The notes under the pieces are model-generated. The model had not been told where the DNA came from. It saw only the letters and a list, made by a program, of their open reading frames with translations, and searched no databases. Below, piece by piece: positions 1 to 6,903 of a stretch of DNA of 64,000 nucleotides. The DNA is from Bacillota bacterium (GTDB lineage: Bacteria; Bacillota; Clostridia; Acetivibrionales; DTU013). Each line of letters starts with the position of its first letter. The stretch's first letter is position 1. Position numbers and translations under genes: made by a program. The DNA is taken from positions 5,669 through 69,668 of the forward strand of contig JAEZCO010000042.1 of the NCBI GenBank assembly GCA_023433505.1. Direction: 5' to 3'.

Positions 1-748
1 CATCTTTATTGTATTGGTCGATGTTATATAAAACTTCCCTGATCGCTTTTTCACACGCGAGGTCCTCCGTCTGCATGCCAAAGTAAAGCTTTTTTTGCGA
101 AAAGTGCTTGCCGGCAGGAGAAACATTGCTTTTGCGGGGAGTAATTATATGATAGACAGGCCCCCGGTCAGGAATTATGAAAAAGCCTTGTTCTTCCGTT
201 TTCGAAAAGGAAAAGTCCCCTTCCAGCTTATATCTCACAGTCTCGGAGGTCCCGCAGCCGTTGTTCTTCTGCACCCCGTCCCAAAGTGCTATCAGTATGT
301 GAGAATGCCTGGCTAAATACATTCCGGCGTTTCCATAGTAGTGATTTCGGTTATTGGCATAATCGGGGTCCCCCGAAGCATTACCGTCAGCATCGGGAAC
401 TACAAAGGAGGACTCCGCCCCGGAGATAAGCCTGCGAAGCTCTTCCTTTGACTGCCGGGTGGAAAAGTCCTTCTCATACTCCTCCACCGGCATCGGAAGC
501 GGAGCTATGACCGGTACTCCGCACTCCAGGGCCACATCCGCTGCCAGGGAGTCCGCACCCTCGGCCAGAGATGAGAGCAGTTTTACGGGAGAATAGGGAT
601 ACTCTTGTTTAATATTTTCAATAATCCTTCGTATTGCGCTTTTAAGCTGGGGTTCGTCCTTTTTTACCAGATCCCTGTGCCCCGTTATACCCAGAATAAT
701 CGGCGCACAGTTGGCGTGGAAATCTCCCGGCAGTTTTTCTTTTTCCAT
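1..748 (-). CDS. SLOG-like nucleotide-sensor domain protein (partial, runs off the left edge)
   Basis: An open frame of 249 codons begins at ATG 746-748 and is still open at base 1, so the C-terminus is missing. The N-terminus carries a Rossmann-like start ending in GITGHRDL, a helix, then LLSSLAEGADSLAADVAL and GVPVIAPLPMP, followed by HILIALWDG. This is the pattern of SLOG/LOG (YpsA, DprA-like) folds, which bind nucleotides or nucleotide-derived signals. Such proteins often carry a two-helix membrane SLATT/DUF4231 module at the C-terminus, which would lie outside this window; that is not visible here. The start has a GAGGGTG ribosome site. It is the third gene of a minus-strand run behind the TIR-WD40 and lipoprotein genes, 85 bases downstream of the latter. 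Fold assignment is from motif memory; function is inferred. Confidence 0.62.
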   Translation of the reverse strand, partial: MEKEKLPGDFHANCAPIILGITGHRDLVKKDEPQLKSAIRRIIENIKQEYPYSPVKLLSSLAEGADSLAADVALECGVPVIAPLPMPVEEYEKDFSTRQSKEELRRLISGAESSFVVPDADGNASGDPDYANNRNHYYGNAGMYLARHSHILIALWDGVQKNNGCGTSETVRYKLEGDFSFSKTEEQGFFIIPDRGPVYHIITPRKSNVSPAGKHFSQKKLYFGMQTEDLACEKAIREVLYNIDQYNKD

Positions 749-833
749 GGCATACACCCTCTAGACTGCATATTTGAAGATTAAAATATATTATTAAGAT
801 GCTGTAAAATCTACATTATGTAAGTAAATAATA

Positions 834-1922
834 TTATCCATCGCTTAACAATTCTTCACCGGTACCGTCTATTTTTACCCTATAGCTTTTATCATCCTCA
901 TACCCCGAAAAATAAATCCAGTCACCTGCAATGCTGAAATTCAAGGCTCCTCTTTTTGTCAGTCGCTGTCCGTTGGAACCATCCGTATTTACTCTGCAAA
1001 GGGAGTAATCATCTTCCAGCGTGTCTTCGGGTCCCCACTGATCGATGATATATATCCACTCCCCTCTCACAATTATATTGTATGGGTTATAGGAAAAGCT
1101 TCCGCTGTCAAGCATTGTATCGCTTCCGTCATCTCCATCCTTCCTGTAAATAGCAAAGTCCGCTGATTCATTCGGTATGAGGCCCGTATGATACATACTC
1201 CCATTTACTACATTCAAATTCCAGCCTTCTCCGTTTTTAAAGTCATATTTGCCTGTTCCGTCCATCTTGATCTTGTGCAGCGCACCGTCCGGCTTGTCCC
1301 CGTAGTAAATCCAACCGTTATCAATCGTCATGCAAACATCTGCTTCAGGTTCATATTCGAAATCCACCAGCAGCGTTTTATTTTCACCGCTGGTGTCCAT
1401 TTTATAGATATTTTCACAATCCGATTTATTTACATAATATATACTATTTCCTAGAACATACATTATTTCGCTTGAATCGTCAGAAACTTTAATTTTGTCG
1501 GTACCATCGAATTTTATAGAGTATATTCTCTCATGGTCGGACTTGTTGACATAATAGAGCTTATCCTCAACTGCGTTGATATATTGAGCGCTGTCGCTTA
1601 CCAGCTGTGCTTTTTCAGAACCGTCCGCCTTCATCTTAAAAATTGCGTCATTCTTCGCGCTGTCAGTATAGAAAACCCAGTCTCCGCTGCCTGCAGCTAT
1701 TCCGCCGTTCAGGATATTGCCGGGCTCAAAGGCGGGCTTTTCGGAAGCGGTGCTGTCAGAAGCCCCTTCTTTGGTTTCCGAAGCCTGTACATGAGTGCCG
1801 GAAGTATCGGTATCCCGATTTGAAGATTCATTTTTCCCGCCTGTAGAACAGCCCTGCAGCAGCATGAATAATACTGCCGCGATCATAGTAACGAATACTA
1901 TGTGTTTATTTCCCCTCTTCAT
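834..1922 (-). CDS. Beta-propeller lipoprotein (DUF5050-like)
   Basis: A 362-residue exported lipoprotein. The N-terminus has basic residues, a hydrophobic core and a lipobox LQGC with the lipidated Cys at residue 25, followed by a Ser/Thr/Glu-rich linker to about residue 65. The rest is a run of repeats of about 40-45 residues with the pattern IYSIKFDGTDK or YKMDTSGENK preceded by YYVNKSD, which is the DUF5050 type of beta-propeller in Firmicute cell-surface proteins. It begins 18 bases after the TIR-WD40 stop, so the two are surely co-transcribed. No catalytic residues are apparent; a ligand-binding or protein-binding propeller on the outer face of the membrane is the likely role. Confidence 0.72.
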   Translation of the reverse strand: MKRGNKHIVFVTMIAAVLFMLLQGCSTGGKNESSNRDTDTSGTHVQASETKEGASDSTASEKPAFEPGNILNGGIAAGSGDWVFYTDSAKNDAIFKMKADGSEKAQLVSDSAQYINAVEDKLYYVNKSDHERIYSIKFDGTDKIKVSDDSSEIMYVLGNSIYYVNKSDCENIYKMDTSGENKTLLVDFEYEPEADVCMTIDNGWIYYGDKPDGALHKIKMDGTGKYDFKNGEGWNLNVVNGSMYHTGLIPNESADFAIYRKDGDDGSDTMLDSGSFSYNPYNIIVRGEWIYIIDQWGPEDTLEDDYSLCRVNTDGSNGQRLTKRGALNFSIAGDWIYFSGYEDDKSYRVKIDGTGEELLSDG

Positions 1923-1940
1923 TTTCTATCCCCTCTTCTC

Positions 1941-4433
1941 CTATCTCTTTTCTATAAGTTGCTTTGCATATTCGACCAGCCGACTAGCGCCGTTGTATAA
2001 TTTGTATACCTCTGCTCCTTTGCTTTCATATACCAAAAGCAACCTGTCACCGGATTTGTCAAATTGAATATCTTTAACGGTATCTTTTGCTTTAATACTA
2101 AAAAGCTTCACACCCGAATCAATATCCCAGACTCCTGTGGAATTGTCATACTCCGTTACGGCCAACCGCTTGCCGTCCCCTGCAAAAGCAGCACAGAAAA
2201 AGCCTTGCTTAAAGCCTCGGATCTCCCGGATTAAGGCATTCTTCTCCAGATTCCAAAGCATTATTTTGCACTTTTCAGGCTCAATGTCGGATACGGTGAG
2301 TACCAGATTATTGCCGTCAGGACTGAAGCGCACACATGAGACCACACTTTCGTTCTTGATTTTGTTTATCTGTTTGCCTGTATCAGTATCCCATATAACA
2401 GTGCTTCCATCCGAAGAACCTGTAACCAGAAATTTACCGTCATATCGGAAGTCGGCAGATACCGGGACATTCTGATAGCCTTTCAGTACATGGAGCTGCT
2501 TATAGGTTGCGGCATCCCATATTCTTACCGTATTGTCAAAAGAACCTGAAGCTATATACCTGCTGTCAGAACTGAACCTGGCGAATGAGACGGCTTTGGA
2601 GTGCTGTGATAATTTGGCAAGCAGTTTATTCTCCGAGGCATCATATACCAGCATGTTACCGGTAAAATCGCCAACGAGCAGCTTTTTTCCCGACCTGTCA
2701 ATATCGAGGAATTTTTTCTCTTCATCCGGTGTACTTCCTTCGGCGTAAGCTTTGATGCTGCCATCCTCCACAAACCATGCCGCTAATGCAGTATGATTGC
2801 CGCTATTCACCGGAATGGCTTCCATATATGGCTTCTGCCCTTCCAGCTCCGAGACAACCGCACTGTATTCGCGGGACTCCTCATTACCAATACCGACTGC
2901 AAGCCTGCTGCTGTCATGGCTAAAGCTGAAGCATACGAGGCTGTCGCTCCTTGCCGCAGTAAAGTATTGGGTAAATCCTTCAGAAGAAAAAACTCTTACT
3001 TCTTCCTGATCGGTGGAAGCGGCGACATATCTTCCGTCAGGACTGAACTTGACATGCCAGTAAAAGGCGGCGTCAGCTGTGGCTGAGATTTTTTCCAGCG
3101 AGTCGAGAGCATATAGTTCAACCTTTCCCGATTCAGTTATCGCAGCAATACGGTTTGCCTTTGTGTTTATATCATACCGGTCAAAACTTTTGAGAAATGG
3201 TTCCAGGTTTTTAGCTGAGAAAATCTTTGCATCCTCAGAGCCCTCCGCCCGGACTATGTTTTTGCCGTCTGCGGAAAATGCAGCATATCCACTGCTCCAC
3301 ACCGTTTTTTCAAGCTTGTTCCCTGTTAAAACATCCCAAATAACAGCCGTTCCATCTTGGGAAGTGGTCACAAGCCTGTCGTCTTCCGGACTGAAATCGG
3401 CATAGACCACTGCACCGGTATGCCCTTTACGCATAACTGTTTTTTGCCGGCCGGTTTTCAAATCCCATACGGAGGTAGTATAATCTTCTGATGTGACCGC
3501 AGCAAGAGTATCGTTGTCGTTGAAGCATATGCTTGTTATGGGGGCCTTATGCGCTGTAAGCTTCAAAGTCCTGCGATAATCCCCCAAAGCAGCATATAAC
3601 GCAGCCTCTGCTTGAGCTGTGTATGGCCGTTCTTCTGCGCCGCCGTTTCCCGGGAGCGCCTGTATCGCTGTCTCAATACCCTTGAGCGCATCACCCTCGG
3701 AGGTTTGTCTTACGGATAGATCGGCAAGGTAAAGTGAATTGTTGAAGAGGGCGGCATTTTTTTGCTCACGGTAATTGTGCCACTGGTAAACCCCCACAGC
3801 AGTCAGCAAGCATAAAAAAACGAGAATACTTGAACCGACAGAGATAATTCTTCTTTTCAGACGCTGCCTATGCCTTTGCTTGAGGTCATCATAGCCGCAC
3901 CCCAGTAAGGGAGCAAGCAGTCGGAGTTTTTCAGCACGAAGCAGCTTCAAGGATTTTTTTACTGTCTCAGCCCTGATATCCGCCGCAAGCGGTTCGTTTG
4001 GGACGATATTTTCAAATATGCTGCCATTCTGGTCTACTTCTGTGAGTACATTGGTTAGAAGAGGTTCCGGAAAGGAATCTTCCGGCTCACCCTCGATAAG
4101 GAGGGTTAAAATTCTATCCGGACCATGGATTTTCTTAAAGGTTTCAATTTCAGATACAACCCACTGGGACTGAGGTGTCCGGGGAGAACATATAACAATC
4201 AGGAATTCCGAATCTTTCAACGCATTTATCAGGTTATCGCCGAGATTGCCCGAAGTCGGCAACTCGTCACGGTCTTTGAAAATCCTATTGATTTTTTTCA
4301 CTACGCCCTTTTTTACAAGGTGTCCCGGCGTCTTATAAGTTTCAAGCAGTTTGTGGAGCTTTTCCGCCATAACGATATCAGGGTGTGTATGTCTGTAACT
4401 GATAAAGGCATTATACTGGTATTCTGTATTCAT
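1941..4433 (-). CDS. TIR domain - transmembrane - WD40 repeat protein
   Basis: An 830-residue protein in three parts. Residues 1-150 are a bacterial TIR domain: it opens YNAFISYRH, has FKDRDELP near residue 52, FLIVICSP near 77 and WVVSE at 91-95. The Glu at 95 fits the catalytic Glu of NAD-cleaving TIR domains. Residues 196-216 are one hydrophobic span preceded by RLKRR, which predicts the TIR domain inside and the C-terminus outside the cell. Residues about 290-820 hold WD40-like propeller repeats with GHTGAVVYADFS, TAVIWD and VRIWD signatures. A GGGGTG ribosome site precedes the ATG. It heads the operon with the propeller lipoprotein and the SLOG-like gene. NAD hydrolysis or cyclic ADP-ribose signalling is inferred from the family, not shown. 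Confidence 0.85.
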   Translation of the reverse strand: MNTEYQYNAFISYRHTHPDIVMAEKLHKLLETYKTPGHLVKKGVVKKINRIFKDRDELPTSGNLGDNLINALKDSEFLIVICSPRTPQSQWVVSEIETFKKIHGPDRILTLLIEGEPEDSFPEPLLTNVLTEVDQNGSIFENIVPNEPLAADIRAETVKKSLKLLRAEKLRLLAPLLGCGYDDLKQRHRQRLKRRIISVGSSILVFLCLLTAVGVYQWHNYREQKNAALFNNSLYLADLSVRQTSEGDALKGIETAIQALPGNGGAEERPYTAQAEAALYAALGDYRRTLKLTAHKAPITSICFNDNDTLAAVTSEDYTTSVWDLKTGRQKTVMRKGHTGAVVYADFSPEDDRLVTTSQDGTAVIWDVLTGNKLEKTVWSSGYAAFSADGKNIVRAEGSEDAKIFSAKNLEPFLKSFDRYDINTKANRIAAITESGKVELYALDSLEKISATADAAFYWHVKFSPDGRYVAASTDQEEVRVFSSEGFTQYFTAARSDSLVCFSFSHDSSRLAVGIGNEESREYSAVVSELEGQKPYMEAIPVNSGNHTALAAWFVEDGSIKAYAEGSTPDEEKKFLDIDRSGKKLLVGDFTGNMLVYDASENKLLAKLSQHSKAVSFARFSSDSRYIASGSFDNTVRIWDAATYKQLHVLKGYQNVPVSADFRYDGKFLVTGSSDGSTVIWDTDTGKQINKIKNESVVSCVRFSPDGNNLVLTVSDIEPEKCKIMLWNLEKNALIREIRGFKQGFFCAAFAGDGKRLAVTEYDNSTGVWDIDSGVKLFSIKAKDTVKDIQFDKSGDRLLLVYESKGAEVYKLYNGASRLVEYAKQLIEKR

Positions 4434-4617
4434 GATAAAGCAATCACCCCTTGCTAGCGAGTGAAGGGCACAGCCTTCTCCAAACCGCTTTACTCCTTAA
4501 TTACATAATTTTAACAGACGCCCGGCAAATACTCAATGTTTTACGCAAATTTATTCCCGGTCCGTCATTAATCCAAAGTCATCCAAGCGAACAGGGCAGT
4601 CCATAAATCTTTTGCAC

Positions 4618-4650
4618 AAAAAAAGACGTGTAAGTATTCTCTCACGTCTT
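4618..4650 (-). terminator. Intrinsic terminator after the flavodoxin-like pair
   Basis: Perfect 8-bp stem AAGACGTG (4623-4630) / CACGTCTT (4643-4650) with a 12-base loop. Read on the minus strand it is followed by a run of seven U (4618-4624). It lies 138 bases after the stop of the 4788-5462 gene and before the TIR gene start, so it separates the two operons. Apart from this hairpin, the 354-base gap 4434-4787 shows nothing recognisable. Confidence 0.7.
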
Positions 4651-4787
4651 CATCGGATTATATCGTCCCCCCTTTTTTGCGATAATTGCAAAATACTTTA
4701 TTGGGAGGTCCATGCAAAAAATTGAGCGAAAGGACAAGCCGGATACTTTTCCCGGATAAGGACAGCAAGGTCAGGGAAGTGCCCGGT

Positions 4788-5462
4788 TTAAGTCTTGGTC
4801 CATACTCTTTTACTTAAATTTTTTCTTGAACTCTTAGCTTCAACTGTCCAATGGTGGCTGGCTGCAGCCATGAAGAGGAATTTCGGCATTGAAGGGTTTG
4901 TCATAATATTGTTGTGTTGTGTGCTCCCCCGGCTTTCCAGTTCATTTGACAGTTTAACCAAAGCATTGTAGATATTGCGTTTCAGCCTGCTATTCAACGG
5001 GATTACCTCCATGGTTTCCTTGACAAATTCCCCGGCACCGATACCTATGCCAAATCTCCAGCTATAGCCGATTCGCGCCGTATAGTGAGCCATGATCTTA
5101 AGGGCGTTGATATTCTGTCTTCCCTCTATAAAGCCGTTGTTTATAATTGAGTACACTCTTGGCGGAGTATAATCCGGTGTTTGAGGATGACCGGCGAGGT
5201 AGGCGTCAAAGGCGTACATATATTCCAGCAGGTTTGATGGGATTGCATCGATGTAGAGTGGGAATACGAAGACGATGGATTCCATTGCGCCCATGAGTGC
5301 GAAGTCTTCCTCCACAGTATTTTGCTTCAGACTCTCCACTACGCAGATCTCATGAATTTGAGTCGTTTGCTTGCTGAGCATCCCAATTACTTTATCTATC
5401 AGACCTTTGGATGCGCTATGATTACCTCTTGGGCTTCCATTCACAAAGCATATTTTATTCAT
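4788..5462 (-). CDS. Flavodoxin-like NAD(P)H-dependent FMN oxidoreductase
   Basis: 224 residues. The N-terminus MNKICFVNGSPRGNHSASKG is the phosphate-binding loop of the flavodoxin-like/NAD(P)H-dehydrogenase fold that binds FMN. FVFPLYIDAIPSNLLEYM follows near residue 85, as in NADPH-dependent FMN reductases and multimeric flavodoxins. The ATG overlaps the stop of the upstream gene (5459-5462), so the two are translationally coupled. The pair probably forms or supplies a quinone or nitro-type reductase system under TetR control. The substrate is unknown. The C-terminus, about residues 195-224, is basic and poorly conserved in appearance. Confidence 0.75.
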   Translation of the reverse strand: MNKICFVNGSPRGNHSASKGLIDKVIGMLSKQTTQIHEICVVESLKQNTVEEDFALMGAMESIVFVFPLYIDAIPSNLLEYMYAFDAYLAGHPQTPDYTPPRVYSIINNGFIEGRQNINALKIMAHYTARIGYSWRFGIGIGAGEFVKETMEVIPLNSRLKRNIYNALVKLSNELESRGSTQHNNIMTNPSMPKFLFMAAASHHWTVEAKSSRKNLSKRVWTKT

Positions 5463-6031
5463 TCTATCTCAAGCTCCTTTATATATTGACTGAGGGAGTT
5501 CAAACTGTCCTCCAGCTCCGCTTCTTTTCTGCTGATATAGGCTTTGGCTTTATTCGCCTGGTAGTTTATTGCATTGGCATCGCACAGAGACCGGAAGGTA
5601 TCCGCCTCTTCCATGGTGATGTCCTCTCCGTAGCCAAAGGCAACGAAGTCGGGATATTGCTTGTAACGCGGGGCATGATGCACCTCGCCATGGATCTTTT
5701 TGAAAAAGGGAAGGATATTGGGCAGCATCCGGTCCAGCGTTCTCCGGATAGCCGGAGTATAACAGCCGTATTTTACCGGAGAGACAAAAATGGCAATTTC
5801 ACTTCCGATATAGGCTTTGCTTATATCATTACTGACATCTTTAAATACACATTCCCCCGGGGTTTTGAGCCAGCAGCCGAAGCAGCCCACACAGTAATGC
5901 ATATCCTGTGTTTGAACATCATACGCGAAAACCCTATGTCCGCTCCTTTCAAGAAATTCCTTTAATTCCTGCTTTACCTTTGTTCCAAGCCTGCTGGTAT
6001 CTAAAGCATCACTTACTATCAAGACATTCAT
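5459..6031 (-). CDS. Flavodoxin-like FMN reductase with a CxxCxxC-type cysteine cluster
   Basis: 190 residues. The N-terminus MNVLIVSDALDTSRLGTKV is a flavodoxin-like FMN-binding loop, followed by YCVGCFGCWLKTPGEC at about residues 46-61, a cysteine pattern seen in iron-sulfur flavoproteins and related NADPH-dependent FMN reductases. AIFVSPVKYGCYTPAIRRTLDRM matches the flavin-contact strand of that family. It is the first gene after a consensus promoter at 6074-6102 and overlaps the next flavodoxin gene by four bases. It is divergent from the TetR gene, which probably represses it. Whether the cysteines hold a cluster cannot be decided from sequence. Confidence 0.75.
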   Translation of the reverse strand: MNVLIVSDALDTSRLGTKVKQELKEFLERSGHRVFAYDVQTQDMHYCVGCFGCWLKTPGECVFKDVSNDISKAYIGSEIAIFVSPVKYGCYTPAIRRTLDRMLPNILPFFKKIHGEVHHAPRYKQYPDFVAFGYGEDITMEEADTFRSLCDANAINYQANKAKAYISRKEAELEDSLNSLSQYIKELEIE

Positions 6032-6047
6032 ACGATTTACCTCTCTT

Positions 6048-6100
6048 AATGTTTACACTGTCTACATGTCGGTATTATACACCACAATGTTTACACTGTC
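6048..6100. promoter_or_regulatory. Candidate TetR operator: two 15-bp direct repeats
   Basis: AATGTTTACACTGTC occurs exactly at 6048-6062 and again at 6086-6100. One copy overlaps the -35 elements of both divergent promoters; the other lies just downstream of the predicted start point of the flavodoxin transcript. This arrangement suits repression of both directions by the TetR protein encoded at 6174. Confidence 0.6.
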
Positions 6101-6102
6101 AA
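6074..6102 (-). promoter_or_regulatory. Consensus sigma-A promoter for the flavodoxin-like pair
   Basis: On the minus strand TTGACA (6097-6102), a 17-base spacer and TATAAT (6074-6079): a perfect match in both hexamers and in spacing. It points to the 5459-6031 gene, whose start lies about 43 bases downstream of the -10 element. Confidence 0.8.
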
Positions 6103-6118
6103 CTTTATGTGGTATAAT
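6090..6118 (+). promoter_or_regulatory. Sigma-A promoter for the tetR gene
   Basis: On the plus strand TTTACA (6090-6095), a 17-base spacer and TATAAT (6113-6118). The -35 hexamer lies inside the second 15-bp repeat and interlocks with the divergent promoter at 6074-6102, so the two promoters share one operator. Confidence 0.7.
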
Positions 6119-6173
6119 TTTTTTAACCGTTTTTAAAACAGAGATAAATTATATCCATTAAGAGGTGCAAGCA

Positions 6174-6809
6174 TTGCGTAAGGAACATTATCATCATGGC
6201 GATTTAAAAAAGGAAATGATACAACACGGCATACAGTTGTTGAATGAAGTAGACTATGACGGCTTTTCGCTGCGAAAGATCGCCGCCATGTGCGGAGTGA
6301 CGCACTCTGCTCCTTATAAACATTTCAAGAGCAAGGATGACCTTATCGCTGCGATTGTACAGGAGGTATCCGGCAGCTTTAAGGCAGCGCTGGAGGAAGC
6401 GGAGAAGAGGTACCCCGATGATGTGGAAAATCAGATAATCGAGCTTGGAAAATGCTATGTGCGGTTTATGGTCGAAAATCCCGATTACATGCGGTTTATT
6501 TTTGTTAACCCCAGTCAAAAGCGCATCAATATGATCCATGAATCAGACAGCAACACAGATCCGTATAAGATTTTCAAAGCAAGCGCGCTAAGGTATTTGG
6601 AATGGCTGAAAGCAAATCCTCAGGATCAGGCTGTAGATATTCTTACAATGTGGAGTCTTGTGCATGGTTATTCGATGCTGCTGGTTAACGGAAATATTGG
6701 TGTGTCTGACAACTATCTTGAAGTTATTGATAAGATGCTAAGGGAAAAGTTATGCTTTAATTTTCAATGGGAGACATGCCCCCATCCCCCCTCGCTGCGA
6801 GCGAAATGA
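6174..6809 (+). CDS. TetR/AcrR family transcriptional regulator
   Basis: About 211 residues. The N-terminal helix-turn-helix contains LRKIAAMCGVTHSAPYKHFK with the typical FKSKDDLIAAI that follows it; the C-terminal half is helical with MWSLVHGYSMLLVNG, like WHG-type TetR C-terminal domains. I chose TTG at 6174 because AGAGGTG (6161-6167) sits at proper distance; the GTG at 6165 is part of that ribosome site. It is divergent from the two flavodoxin-like genes and probably represses both promoters. The last 13 or so codons, after NFQ, are encoded by a dispersed repeat also present at 11.6-11.9 kb, so the native C-terminus may have been replaced. Confidence 0.82.
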   Translation: MRKEHYHHGDLKKEMIQHGIQLLNEVDYDGFSLRKIAAMCGVTHSAPYKHFKSKDDLIAAIVQEVSGSFKAALEEAEKRYPDDVENQIIELGKCYVRFMVENPDYMRFIFVNPSQKRINMIHESDSNTDPYKIFKASALRYLEWLKANPQDQAVDILTMWSLVHGYSMLLVNGNIGVSDNYLEVIDKMLREKLCFNFQWETCPHPPSLRAK

Positions 6810-6830
6810 ATTTGCCCTATGCTACACTTT
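6766..6830. repeat. Dispersed repeat copy C, overlapping the 3' end of tetR
   Basis: This segment, with CAATGGGAG, CCCCCTCGCTGC, GCGAAATGAATT and GCTACACTT in order, aligns closely to 11747-11812. It provides the stop codon of the tetR frame. It lacks the palindromic tail found in the two later copies. Confidence 0.7.
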
Positions 6831-6868
6831 GAGTAAAAAACTCTGCAGCCCCTTTCATGCGGTACAAA

Positions 6869-6889
6869 GCCGCCGGTTCAGCCGGCGGC
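6869..6889. terminator. GC-rich hairpin between convergent genes
   Basis: Stem GCCGCCGG (6869-6876) / CCGGCGGC (6882-6889) with a five-base loop, between the convergent tetR and CBM6-like genes. U-tracts on either side are short, so its efficiency as a terminator is uncertain. Confidence 0.45.
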
Positions 6890-6903
6890 CCTGTTCGTGC
6901 TGT

